Assembly (NCBI GenBank): GCA_964522665.1
Contig: CAZFVY010000124.1
Coordinates: forward strand, 1-19,276
Direction of reading: 5' to 3'
Source of the DNA: CAZFVY01 sp964522665
GTDB taxonomy: Bacteria; Verrucomicrobiota; Verrucomicrobiia; Limisphaerales; CAZFVY01
Length of the DNA stretch: 19,276 nt
The position numbers and the translations under genes are program-made. Numbering within the stretch: the stretch's first letter is position 1; every line of letters starts with the position of its first letter. Below are positions 6,605 to 15,030 of the stretch, in pieces. A model generated the notes under the pieces. The model had not been told where the DNA came from. It made no database searches and worked only from the letters and a program-made list of their open reading frames with translations.

Positions 6605-9355
6605 TCATGGCAGCGCGACGCGATAGAAGCGGCGGGAGAAATTTGCCGCCGTAGAATCCTTGAACGTTACGGTCCCGCCGGTGACGGCGTTGGTCGCGAC
6701 GCGGGACCATTGGGAAAAGTCCGTGGTCGCATCGAGAAACGCGCTCGCGGCGTTGACATTGGTCGCGGAGAGGGTCACCGCCCCGCCCGGGAGAGCCTGG
6801 AGCGCGGACAACGCCGGACTGGTAAAGTCCAACGCCAGGTTGTAACGGGCCAGGCCGAACGAAACCGCGTTTCCCGCGAGGGCAAAATCCCCGGCCGCAT
6901 AGAGTGATTTACCGATCACGGTGATCGCCGAAAGGTGGGGCACGAGCGTGTAATAGGGCAGATAAGAGAAGCCTTTTCCCAACATGACCCACCCGGCGCT
7001 CGTCCACTTGGCGACGCCGACCCGCGGATTACGATAAAAGGGCGCCACGGGTAGGGTGAATTCCGCCATGACATAGAGATCGTCGCCGTCAAAGGCTAAA
7101 CTCGTGGCCCCATTCATGGACCAACTGTCATCCCCCGACGCATAAACCTTGCCGGGAAACCCGACCCAGGTGGCGCCGTCCCATTTCGCCACGCCGGCCG
7201 CGGAGACGCCACCAACGCCGTTAAAGTCCCCGGCGACATAGACCTCGCCCTGGTGAACTTGGATGGCGTTCACTTGTGAATAACCCCCGCCGCTGAATCC
7301 GCCGCCGGGTGAACTCCACGAGGCGCCGTCCCAACGTCCAAGCTGAACGCGCGTTACGCCGCCCGCGTCCGTGTATGAGAATTCTCCGCCGACGTAAAGC
7401 CCGTCGGGCCCGACCGCCATCGCGAAGACATTTCCTTGAAGCCCGTTTCCCAATGAAGACCAGTTGGTGCCGTCCCATCTGGCCACGGCCGCGGCGGGCG
7501 CCCCGCCGGCTCGGTCGAAAAAACCGCCGACGTAAACGTTGGTATGGTCCACGGCGATCGCGGCGACCACCGGGTAATCTCCCCCCCAACCGGAGGAAAT
7601 GTTGCCGATCCGATTGCCACTCGCCGAAACGCCATTGTTGACGCCGGCGCCGAGCAAAGCCCAGTTCGTGCCGTTCCATTCAGCGACCGCATTGGCATAC
7701 TGGTCTCCGGCGGCGCTAAAGGTTCCGCCGACGTAGAGGACGCCGTTATTTGGAGCGAGCGCGCGAACGATTCCGGGATAAATGGTCGGCTGCCCGACAA
7801 TTACCCGGCTGACACCCGCTCCAAGGCTAGACCAGCCGGCGCCGTCCCAGCGGGCGAGTGAGTTTCCCACAAACCCCACGAGCAGGTTCGTCCCGTCGGA
7901 CGCCAGAGCCGCGGGATAAGTTCCTTCGACGACGCCGAATCCGCCGCCATCATTTAGCGGGATTAGTGTTTTGCCGCTTCGTTGGGCGATGCCGGCGGCG
8001 TTAGCGCTGTCGATCTGCGTGAACCAGCCTCCGATCACAAAACGTTGGCCATCGGAAGCCAGGGCAGGGCACACTCCGCTTGGAACAGAACCCGCTCCGC
8101 CGTATGAAACCGAACCTAGCCCACTAGCCTGGACGCTCCACTGGGTAGCGTCAGTCAAGGCGGCGAGTCCGACCGCGGGCGAGCCATTGGTCGTGGTAAA
8201 GCTCCCGGCCGCGTAGAGTACATTACTGACCGTGGCGAGGGCGCCGACGCCAAAATCCTGTACGACTTGACCGTCTGGAGTATAAAGCAGCCGAAATCTC
8301 TCGCCCCCCGTGAGGGAGGTGACGGCGGGGGACCAAGTCGCGCCGTCCCACATGGCATTGCCGGCGAGGACGACAGAATCAGCCAGATTAAAGTATCCCG
8401 CGGCATATACTTTGGTTCCGAGCACGGCGAGAGACCGGACCTCGGCCAAAGCGTAAGTGGATTGACCGGTCGAACTTAACCCCAGCGCCATCGGCAGCCA
8501 CTTGGTACCGTCCCAGGCCGCGACACTTTGGCTGCCAACGATCTGGAATTGGCCACCGACATACAGTTTCTGCCCGTCCCAGGCCAACGCGCGCACGCTG
8601 GTGACGTTCGGAATTCCCCCTCCAATCGACGACCAATTGGTCCCGTTCCATTTTGCGACGCCGGGCGACGCGATCCCTCCCGCCTGTGCGAAGTTGCCGC
8701 CGACATATAAATCGTTTCCGACGACGAGGAGCGAGTAAACGCTCGCGCCCAAGCCATTCTTATCCTGCACGCCATTGAGAATGCCGTCGCCCAAAGCGCG
8801 CCACGAGGCGCCGTCCCAGCGGGCGACGCCGTTGGCGTACTGATCCCCGGCGGTTTGAAACGTGCCGCCCACGTAAAGCTTACTCCCCGACACCGCGATC
8901 GCCCAGACGGCCCCAAGGACGGGCGTTCCGCTTCCATAGCCTCCACCAACCGAGCCTGCCCCGCCCAGGAGACCGGCGCCAAGGGCATGCCAACGCGAAC
9001 CGTCCCACTGGGCGATCGAGTTGGCCAAGGTTTGTCCGGCCGCGGAAAAATAGCCGCCCACGTAGAGATTCGTACCGACATAGGCCAAGGCTAACGCCCC
9101 GTTTTGATTTCCGTAATCTGAGCTTAATCCAGAGTAGTCGAATTGGGAACTCCAGTTATCATCGGCTGATCGCGCCGGCTGACCTTGCGCCGGGCTGCGG
9201 TAGAGGGAGCCGAAGAATATTATAATGGCGCTCCAGGCAACCAGAGGCGTAAACCGGCAGCGGCCGAGTGACGGCCGCGCCTGGCCGCGAGCGGCCGGTG
9301 GTGTCGGCGGGGTGACGCTAAGACGGAACGAGTTTACAATCGGTTCAATGCGCAT
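6605..9355 (-). CDS. Secreted 14-blade beta-propeller (Rax2/Kelch-like) protein
   Basis: This 916-aa protein starts at the only plausible ATG. A 35-residue basic leader precedes a hydrophobic segment (38-51) and a possible cleavage site near AQG (56-58). From ~70 to ~835 it is made of about 14 repeats of the form 'LYVGGxF-(x)n-AGG...GVAxWDGxxWssLGxG', the pattern of Rax2/Kelch-like propeller blades. Blades 2 and 9 are the most alike ('LYVGGTF..AGDQYAN.VA'), and 3 resembles 10, pointing to two seven-bladed propellers made by duplication. The last ~70 residues form a small beta domain ending in 'RRFYRVALP', a C-terminal tail frequent in verrucomicrobial secreted proteins. No catalytic residues are recognised; a surface or binding role is inferred. 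Repeat copies 3 and 4 bracket the gene. Confidence 0.85.
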   Translation of the reverse strand: MRIEPIVNSFRLSVTPPTPPAARGQARPSLGRCRFTPLVAWSAIIIFFGSLYRSPAQGQPARSADDNWSSQFDYSGLSSDYGNQNGALALAYVGTNLYVGGYFSAAGQTLANSIAQWDGSRWHALGAGLLGGAGSVGGGYGSGTPVLGAVWAIAVSGSKLYVGGTFQTAGDQYANGVARWDGASWRALGDGILNGVQDKNGLGASVYSLLVVGNDLYVGGNFAQAGGIASPGVAKWNGTNWSSIGGGIPNVTSVRALAWDGQKLYVGGQFQIVGSQSVAAWDGTKWLPMALGLSSTGQSTYALAEVRSLAVLGTKVYAAGYFNLADSVVLAGNAMWDGATWSPAVTSLTGGERFRLLYTPDGQVVQDFGVGALATVSNVLYAAGSFTTTNGSPAVGLAALTDATQWSVQASGLGSVSYGGAGSVPSGVCPALASDGQRFVIGGWFTQIDSANAAGIAQRSGKTLIPLNDGGGFGVVEGTYPAALASDGTNLLVGFVGNSLARWDGAGWSSLGAGVSRVIVGQPTIYPGIVRALAPNNGVLYVGGTFSAAGDQYANAVAEWNGTNWALLGAGVNNGVSASGNRIGNISSGWGGDYPVVAAIAVDHTNVYVGGFFDRAGGAPAAAVARWDGTNWSSLGNGLQGNVFAMAVGPDGLYVGGEFSYTDAGGVTRVQLGRWDGASWSSPGGGFSGGGYSQVNAIQVHQGEVYVAGDFNGVGGVSAAGVAKWDGATWVGFPGKVYASGDDSWSMNGATSLAFDGDDLYVMAEFTLPVAPFYRNPRVGVAKWTSAGWVMLGKGFSYLPYYTLVPHLSAITVIGKSLYAAGDFALAGNAVSFGLARYNLALDFTSPALSALQALPGGAVTLSATNVNAASAFLDATTDFSQWSRVATNAVTGGTVTFKDSTAANFSRRFYRVALP

Positions 9356-9400
9356 AGGAAGTCGGCGTAAGATAAGTTGGCTGTTTCAAAATTAAAGCCA

Positions 9401-9514
9401 CAAGGGGTCGGTTCTTAGTATTGACAACTGTAGATGTCCCCGCATTCGAACGGCGGCGCGCCGCTTGACACCCGCGCCGGTGTGATGCTGTCAATACTAA
9501 GAACCGACCCCTTG
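9401..9514. repeat. Inverted-repeat element, copy 4 (114 bp)
   Basis: The arms 9401-9426 and 9489-9514 are perfect 26-bp inverted complements with the family terminus. The 62-bp interior is unrelated to the cores of copies 1 and 2 and contains its own palindrome (CGGCGCGCCG). The copy lies 45 bp upstream of the propeller gene's start codon. The interval 9515-9677, between this element and the pyrE stop, holds no gene or terminator that I can support. Confidence 0.85.
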
Positions 9515-9677
9515 TCGTTCCTGGATGGCGCTGTCATAGTTATTTTTGAGGCTCTGGAGTGATGGCTTGCAACCGGAACACGCGAATGCGCGCGTCACGA
9601 CCAGAATTGATAGGCGACGAAGCATGCGCATTATCTACCTCAAGTTGTCGTGGTAAAGCCAACCGCCGCCGGCCGCC

Positions 9678-10250
9678 TCAGCGGGCCAGCAGCTCGTCCT
9701 TCGTAAATGCGGATACTACTGCGACTCCCGCGGCTTCGATGTTGGCGCGGCCGGTTCCCTGGCGGTCCACCAGGACGGCGGCGAACGCCACCGTGCCGCC
9801 CGCTTCGCGCACGGCGGTGATCGCCTTGATGGTCGATTCGCCGGTGGTGATGACATCGTCGATGACCACGACGGTGTCGCCCGCCTGGAAATTGCCCTCG
9901 ACTTGCTTGGTCTGGCCATGGCCCTTCGGCTGTTTGCGGACGACGAACGCTTGCAGCGGCGCCGGGTCCTTCGCCCAATGGGAAACCATCGCCACCGCGA
10001 GCGCGATGGGATCGGCTCCCATGGTTAGGCCACCGACCGCGCGGATGGTTACGCCCAATTCCTTCTCTTTCTGCCGGATCAGCGAGTGGAATACTTGCCC
10101 AACCAGCCAGGCTCCGCGGGCGTCGAGGGTGGTGAGGCGGCAATCGATGTAAAAATTGCTCTTGGCGCCCGACGCGAGGGTGAAATCGCCGTGAAAGACC
10201 GATTTCTGTTTCAGCAAGACCAGTAGCTCAGACTTGGTTTCGTTCGACAT
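9678..10250 (-). CDS. pyrE: Orotate phosphoribosyltransferase
   Basis: This 190-aa enzyme joins orotate with PRPP to give orotidine 5'-phosphate in cytosolic pyrimidine synthesis. The type I PRTase signature 'VVVIDDVITTGEST' (127-140) forms the PRPP-binding loop. 'FVVRKQPKGHG' (102-112) is the flexible catalytic loop with R105, K106 and K109. 'GDFTLASGAKSNFYIDCR' (21-38) is the N-terminal substrate region. The start at 10250 (MSNETKS) was preferred over an in-frame extension to 10292, because family members begin close to this point and the extra 14 residues are non-descript. It stands alone, without other pyr genes. No clear Shine-Dalgarno or terminator is visible. Confidence 0.95.
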   Translation of the reverse strand: MSNETKSELLVLLKQKSVFHGDFTLASGAKSNFYIDCRLTTLDARGAWLVGQVFHSLIRQKEKELGVTIRAVGGLTMGADPIALAVAMVSHWAKDPAPLQAFVVRKQPKGHGQTKQVEGNFQAGDTVVVIDDVITTGESTIKAITAVREAGGTVAFAAVLVDRQGTGRANIEAAGVAVVSAFTKDELLAR

Positions 10251-10766
10251 AACTTGATTTGACCGCTGCCGCCGATTTGGCCCCCGGCTCACCGAGGTCC
10301 GTCACGCGGCGGCGCCGATTCTGCCCGCCTTGGTCGAAAGTGGCAACTCGCGCTTTTTGCCGGGAAACGGGCGCGTAATTTTCTTAACGGAATTTCAATG
10401 TTTTCGCTTGACGAAGCCGCCGCTTTGCTGGTCTCATCGCCACGAACCATAAGACACCAAACGTTGCCTCAAGCGCGCAGTGTGGGTAGCCACGCTCATT
10501 TCTGAAGGCAAACACCATCCCGGAGGGACGGAGTGTCTTTGGATGTCTGAGTGGCGGTCTCCGCTGATTCGGATCTGAACGTCTTGCAAAAGCGTTTGGG
10601 CCGGCCGGTTGGGACGTGCGATTTCCTCGAACCAAGTAATCTTGGCGCCGAGAATATAGTGCAGGCGGGTTCCGGGGTCGAAACCGTGTGTCGATCCCGG
10701 GCCCGCTTCGCTTTTTTTAGGGAGGGCTGTGATGGTTGAGTTTCTCTCCGCTCCCGACCCGACGAC
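10251..10766. other. Long intergenic region, no supported gene
   Basis: This 516-bp stretch lies upstream of pyrE. Frames open here (for example minus strand 10434-10796) are short, lack recognisable motifs and run into the adjacent MITE-like repeat. The piece around 10517-10545 (CCATCCCGGAGGGACGGAG) resembles a palindromic intergenic repeat type I recall from Verrucomicrobiota and Planctomycetota, but no second copy is present to prove it. The pyrE promoter must lie in the left part; no convincing box pair was found. Confidence 0.4.
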
Positions 10767-10828
10767 TAGTGTGGTGTCTCGTAAATAGCTGGTCATTCGC
10801 GGCCTGGGATTTATGAGGCACTACACTA
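10767..10828. mobile_element. 58-bp MITE with TA flanks (IS630/Tc1-mariner type)
   Basis: The imperfect inverted repeat TAGTGTGGTGTCTCGTAAAT (10767-10786) / ATTTATGAGGCACTACACTA (10809-10828) matches at 17 of 20 positions. It encloses 22 bp and is flanked on both sides by TA, within CTAG on the left. TA duplication at CTAG is the known target habit of IS630-family elements. It ends 13 bp from the stop codon of the minus-strand membrane protein gene and could also serve as that gene's transcript end. Confidence 0.6.
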
Positions 10829-10841
10829 CCGCCGCGTCCCG

Positions 10842-11429
10842 TCACATCATCGCCGAGGTCCGAAAGCTTCGCCACAAACGGTGGAACAGGACAGCATGTG
10901 AGAAGATGATGAGTGGCACTAAGAAAAAGGGGAGCAGGCTCAATGGCAGGCGAGTCAACGCTTGCATCGAGGCCGGATCGGCCAAGCCGAGGCGCGCGGC
11001 ATTGGCGACCACGAAGAGGATATCAAAAGTTCCTAACATATTCCAGATAAAATAGATACGATTGTTCTGGAGCGATCGCTTGCGGTTCAGGCTGGCGACG
11101 ACGACGGCGGAGGTCGCCGTGACGATATCGCCGATGCCGGCCGGGGTCGCGAACGCGCGAGGCAAGTCGCCGATACTTCCGAGATAGAGAAAGTAGAGGC
11201 CGACGAAGCGGGTGATGTGAAAGCGGACGAGGGTGGAGGCTGAGACGGCGGTCACGCCCGCACGGAATCCGGGTGAGCCGCAGTAGATTAATCCAAGCAC
11301 GAAAGTGAGCGTGAAGATCAGCGCCTGCGGAAAAGGCATCGGCAACGCGGCCTGAATGCCGCTCGCCCCGGCCAGAAGGGCCAGCGCCAGCCACGCCGCG
11401 AGAATCAGGTAGAGGCTTTGCGTTTTCAA
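10842..11429 (-). CDS. Multi-pass membrane protein of unknown function
   Basis: About 195 aa, with roughly five or six hydrophobic helices (near 6-24, 34-50, 71-88, 97-113, 127-144 and 163-182). No motif links it to a known transporter or enzyme. The charged loop 'NRKRSLQNNRIYF' (115-127) lies between helices 4 and 5. The start is uncertain. The TTG at 11429 gives a natural membrane-protein N-terminus (MKTQSLYLILAAWL). A TTG at 11507 would add 26 arginine-rich residues and overlap the end of mnmG by 11 bp. No ATG start is available and no Shine-Dalgarno is clear. It follows mnmG closely on the same strand, so read-through from the pgi-mnmG group is likely. Confidence 0.7.
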   Translation of the reverse strand: MKTQSLYLILAAWLALALLAGASGIQAALPMPFPQALIFTLTFVLGLIYCGSPGFRAGVTAVSASTLVRFHITRFVGLYFLYLGSIGDLPRAFATPAGIGDIVTATSAVVVASLNRKRSLQNNRIYFIWNMLGTFDILFVVANAARLGLADPASMQALTRLPLSLLPFFLVPLIIFSHAVLFHRLWRSFRTSAMM

Positions 11430-11496
11430 GCAGTTCGCTCGATTTAGCCGCGGTCCGCCACGACGAAGGACCGATGCTCGGATCGCGCTTCTCGTC

Positions 11497-13419
11497 CTAA
11501 GGCTCAATCGCCTCGGCGACGTCAGACTCGGTCTTCGGCCCGCGTTTCATTGAAACCATCAGGATACTGATGTCCGCCGGCGAAACCCCGGAGATCCGGG
11601 AAGCCTGGCCGAGCGTCGCGGGACGGATTTTGCCGAGTTTCTGGCGGGCTTCGGTCCGCAGGCTCGGCACGGTCGCGTAGTCCAACCAATCGGGAATGCG
11701 CTTGCCTTCCATGCTCTTGAACTTCTCGATCTCTTCTTCCTGCCGATCAACGTAGCCCGCATATTTAATACTGATCTCGATCTGTTGGATTACTTCGAGG
11801 TCGAGGGCCGGGTCATTGCCCGGCAGGTCGGCGTAGTGAACCTCGGGCCGACGCATCAGTTGGGCGAGCGTGGTCGAACCGGATCGAGTCTGTTCCAAGC
11901 GCTGAAGTTCATTTTGCATCGCCTGACGTTTGGCCGCGAACTTGGCGGCGTTACGCGGTGGCAGCAAACCGATTTGCGAACCGATTTCGGACAGGCGGAG
12001 ATCCGCGTTGTCCTGGCGCAAAAGCAAGCGGTATTCAGCGCGGGAGGTGAACATGCGATACGGCTCGACGGTGCCTTTGGTAATCAGGTCGTCGATCAAC
12101 ACGCCAATGTAAGCCTGATCGCGTCCGAGCACAACCGGCTCTTTGCCTTGGACGCGGCGGGCGGCGTTGATGCCGGCCATCAAGCCTTGCGCGCCGGCTT
12201 CTTCGTAGCCGGAGGTGCCATTGATCTGTCCGGCGAGGTAAAGGTTGCGGCAGACCTTCGTTTCAAGCGAGGGCGCCAGTTGGGTCGGGAAAGCGAAATC
12301 GTACTCGACTGCGTAGGCTGGGCGCATGATCTCGGCGTTTTCACACCCGATGATCGTCTTCACCAGATCGACCTGCACCTCGTACGGCAGGCAGGTCGAG
12401 AAGCCATTGACGTAAATCTCGTCGGTCGCGATCCCTTCCGGCTCGAGGAATATCTGATGCCGTTCCTTTTCGGGGAACTTGACGATTTTATCTTCGATCG
12501 AGGGGCAATAGCGCGGGCCGACCCCTTCGATGACGCCGGAGTACATCGGCGACTTGTGCAGGTTGCAACGGATGGTGGCGGCGGTGGCCGCGGTGGTAAA
12601 GGTGATGTAACAGGGGAGTTGACCGTTGAGACGATCCAGGATCGATCCTGGCGGGTATTTGCCATTCGACCGGCCCAAGTCGCTGGGGTTGACTCCGGAA
12701 TGTTCCACGTGGAACAAATCGTCTTTCCAGTACGTAAAATAGGGAACTGGCTCGTCCCCAGGCTGCACTTCCGTTTTCGAGAAATCGATCGACCGGCGCA
12801 ACAACCGCGGCGGGGTTCCGGTCTTCAATCGGCCGAGTTCAAGGCCAATCTCCTTCAGCGAACCGGATAGTCCTGTCGCCGCCGATTCGCCGGCTCGGCC
12901 ACCGGACTGCTGATTGGTACCTATATGCATCAGGCCACGGAGGAAGGTGCCCGTGGTGATGACCACCGTCTTGCCCAGATACCGCACCTCCAGCGCCGTT
13001 TCGACCCCCACGATCTCCCCGCCCCGGTGCAGCAGGCGCATCGCCTGGCCTTGCTTCACGTCGAGGTTCTCCTGTCGTTCGCAAAGCCATTTCAGCCGGA
13101 ATTGATACGCCTTCTTGTCGCATTGCGCCCGCGGGGCCCAGACGGAAGGCCCCTTCTTGGTGTTCAACATCCGGAACTGCAATCCGGTCATGTCGGTCGC
13201 CTTCCCCATCTCGCCACCGAGGGCGTCGATCTCGCGGGTCAGGTGCCCTTTGGCCAAACCGCCGATCGCCGGGTTGCAGGACATCTGGCCGATGGTGTCC
13301 ACGTTGATCGAGAGGATCAACGTCTGGCAACCCATCCGCGCGGACGCCAACGCCGCTTCGACGCCGGCATGGCCAGCGCCTACGACGATCACGTCGTATT
13401 GCTTGGGATAAACGAACAT
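11497..13419 (-). CDS. mnmG: tRNA uridine-5-carboxymethylaminomethyl modification enzyme MnmG
   Basis: This 640-aa FAD enzyme (GidA) works with MnmE to install the cmnm5 group at U34 of certain tRNAs. The Rossmann FAD motif 'GAGHAG' is at 14-19. 'QMSCNPAIGGLAKGHL' (45-60) and 'GPRYCPSIEDKIVKF' (301-315) carry the two conserved cysteines (C48, C305). 'LAGQINGTSGYEEAGAQGL' (395-413) is the second GidA signature. Compared with E. coli MnmG as I remember it, there is a ~27-residue insertion at about 233-266, between 'PYFTYWK' and 'QLPCYI'; it contains FHVEH (236-240), which is encoded by a parS-like palindrome. The gene lies 21 bp after pgi on the same strand. The classical neighbours rsmG/parA/parB are not adjacent. 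Confidence 0.97.
   Translation of the reverse strand: MFVYPKQYDVIVVGAGHAGVEAALASARMGCQTLILSINVDTIGQMSCNPAIGGLAKGHLTREIDALGGEMGKATDMTGLQFRMLNTKKGPSVWAPRAQCDKKAYQFRLKWLCERQENLDVKQGQAMRLLHRGGEIVGVETALEVRYLGKTVVITTGTFLRGLMHIGTNQQSGGRAGESAATGLSGSLKEIGLELGRLKTGTPPRLLRRSIDFSKTEVQPGDEPVPYFTYWKDDLFHVEHSGVNPSDLGRSNGKYPPGSILDRLNGQLPCYITFTTAATAATIRCNLHKSPMYSGVIEGVGPRYCPSIEDKIVKFPEKERHQIFLEPEGIATDEIYVNGFSTCLPYEVQVDLVKTIIGCENAEIMRPAYAVEYDFAFPTQLAPSLETKVCRNLYLAGQINGTSGYEEAGAQGLMAGINAARRVQGKEPVVLGRDQAYIGVLIDDLITKGTVEPYRMFTSRAEYRLLLRQDNADLRLSEIGSQIGLLPPRNAAKFAAKRQAMQNELQRLEQTRSGSTTLAQLMRRPEVHYADLPGNDPALDLEVIQQIEISIKYAGYVDRQEEEIEKFKSMEGKRIPDWLDYATVPSLRTEARQKLGKIRPATLGQASRISGVSPADISILMVSMKRGPKTESDVAEAIEP
12701..12716. 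promoter_or_regulatory. parS: parS-like ParB binding site inside mnmG
   Basis: TGTTCCACGTGGAACA is a perfect 16-bp palindrome. It differs from the consensus parS TGTTTCACGTGAAACA only by a symmetric C/G change, and it matches the Pseudomonas form of parS as I remember it (TGTTCCACGTGGAAC-). It lies in the coding sequence of mnmG, a gene often near the replication origin and parAB. Binding would mark this locus as origin-proximal, for ParB loading and SMC recruitment. It is the only such site seen in the window. Confidence 0.75.
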
Positions 13420-13440
13420 GCGACGAACCGCGAACGGCGA

Positions 13441-15030
13441 CTACGAAGAACGATAGGTGGCGGTGAAGGGATTCGCGCCGGGCTGCTTCACGACGCGGCC
13501 ATTCGCGGAAAGATGTTCGCAAATCTTGAACACACTCTCGCTTTGGTCAATTGCTTTGATGCCGCTCGCGATTGCCGCGATCGACTGTGGTTGACCAGGA
13601 TGAGCGCCGAGGAAATCCAGCACGCGCAGTTGCAGGTCGATCACGGCCGTCGCCGCCTTCTTGCCCGCTTCGACTCCGGGTTGGTGGTAGGCGTTGATAT
13701 TAACCAGCGACGCGTAAAAGCCGACCGCGCGCTCGTAAAGAGCGATCAAAACACCGACCGTGAACGGCGATACGTCCCGCACCGTCAACGTAATCGATTC
13801 GCGCCCTTTCTCAAATAGTGCCTTCCGGGTGCCTTGGAAGAAGCCGTTCAGGTAATCGCCCGACGTGACGCGCGGGTCCACGAACATGGAATCACCGTTC
13901 CGATCCTTGAGCACCTCGATAAAGGTGACAAAAAAATTCGGCACTCCATCCCTAAGTTGTTGGACATAAGCATGTTGATCGGTTGAACCTTTATTGCCGT
14001 AAACGGCGATACCTTGATTCACGACGTGGCCATCGAGGTCCAACTCTTTGCCGAGCGATTCCATCAGGAGCTGCTGCAGGTATTTGGAGAAAAGCTCCAA
14101 GCGGTCCTTGTAAGGCAAGACGACCATATCCTTTTCGCCCTTCCCGTTACCGATAAAGTGCCAACCCAACGCCAGCTGCGCCGCGGGGTTGCGCGCGACC
14201 TCGGGAACCCGGGTGAGGTCATCGCACGCCTTGGCGCCGGCGAGCATCTGGTCGATGTCAATCCCCTGCAAGGCCGCCGGAAGCAAACCGACCGCCGAGA
14301 GTTCGCTCGTCCGGCCGCCGACCCAATCCCACATCGGAAATCGTTCGAGCCAGCCATGAGCGGTCGCATATTTGTCTAGCTCACTCCCGATGCCGGTTAC
14401 GGCGACGGCGTGGGCTCCGAAGTTCAGCCCGGCGCGATCGTAGGCCGCTTTGGCTTCGAGCATCCCATTGCGGGTCTCTTTCGTGCCGCCCGACTTGGAA
14501 ATGACGACGGTCAAGGTCTGTCCCAAATGTCCGGCCAGTTGAGAAAGAACTTTATCGATACCGTCCGGGTCGGTGTTGTCAAAGAAATAGGGTTCCAACT
14601 TATCCGTCGTCGGCTGGCCGAGGGCCTTCGCTACGAATTGCGGGCCGAGCGCCGAACCGCCAATCCCGACGACCAACAAGCTCTTGAACGGGCCGGCCGC
14701 GCCCTTAACGCCACCGGCATGGACCGCGGCCGCAAATCGTTTGATCGCTTGCAACGTGCCAGTGATCTCCGCTCGCAGCTCGGGAGTCGGCGCCAAATCC
14801 GCGTTTCGCAACCAATAGTGTCCGACCATGCGTCCTTCGTCGGGATTCGCGATGGCTCCGCCTTCGAGAGCTTTCATCGCGGCGAACGCTTTTTCCGTCT
14901 TCGCGGCCATCCCGCTGAAGTAATCATCCGGAAAACTCAGGCGGCTCACGTCGATCGCCAGGCCGATCGCGGGAAATTCTGCATAATGTTTTTGAAAACG
15001 GTCCCAGAGTTGTTGTTCGGTCCATTTCAT
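13441..15030 (-). CDS. pgi: Glucose-6-phosphate isomerase
   Basis: This 529-aa cytosolic enzyme interconverts glucose 6-phosphate and fructose 6-phosphate. The phosphate-binding 'VVISKSGGTKET' is at 175-186. By analogy with rabbit PGI, active-site residues are R240 (GGRTS), E324 (LLMESLGK, base), H353 (TDQHAY) and K457 (GVEAGKK). Active-site blocks appear in the expected order. The tail 470-529 ('SIAAIASGIKAI...VFKICEHLSANGRVV') is predicted to be helical with a winged-helix-like look, seen in some longer bacterial PGIs. The ATG at 15030 has no Shine-Dalgarno. It probably shares a transcript with the downstream mnmG (21-bp gap) and perhaps with the upstream membrane gene (82-bp gap). Confidence 0.96.
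   Translation of the reverse strand: MKWTEQQLWDRFQKHYAEFPAIGLAIDVSRLSFPDDYFSGMAAKTEKAFAAMKALEGGAIANPDEGRMVGHYWLRNADLAPTPELRAEITGTLQAIKRFAAAVHAGGVKGAAGPFKSLLVVGIGGSALGPQFVAKALGQPTTDKLEPYFFDNTDPDGIDKVLSQLAGHLGQTLTVVISKSGGTKETRNGMLEAKAAYDRAGLNFGAHAVAVTGIGSELDKYATAHGWLERFPMWDWVGGRTSELSAVGLLPAALQGIDIDQMLAGAKACDDLTRVPEVARNPAAQLALGWHFIGNGKGEKDMVVLPYKDRLELFSKYLQQLLMESLGKELDLDGHVVNQGIAVYGNKGSTDQHAYVQQLRDGVPNFFVTFIEVLKDRNGDSMFVDPRVTSGDYLNGFFQGTRKALFEKGRESITLTVRDVSPFTVGVLIALYERAVGFYASLVNINAYHQPGVEAGKKAATAVIDLQLRVLDFLGAHPGQPQSIAAIASGIKAIDQSESVFKICEHLSANGRVVKQPGANPFTATYRSS

Noticed and set aside
9421..9426. TTGACA within the repeat arm, considered as a -35 box
   Set aside because: It points into the element and no -10 lies at suitable spacing. 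It is part of the conserved terminus.
10434..10796. Minus-strand frame of 120 codons upstream of pyrE
   Set aside because: It begins in the MITE-like inverted repeat, has no recognisable family and contains a suspected intergenic repeat. It is kept as unannotated spacer.
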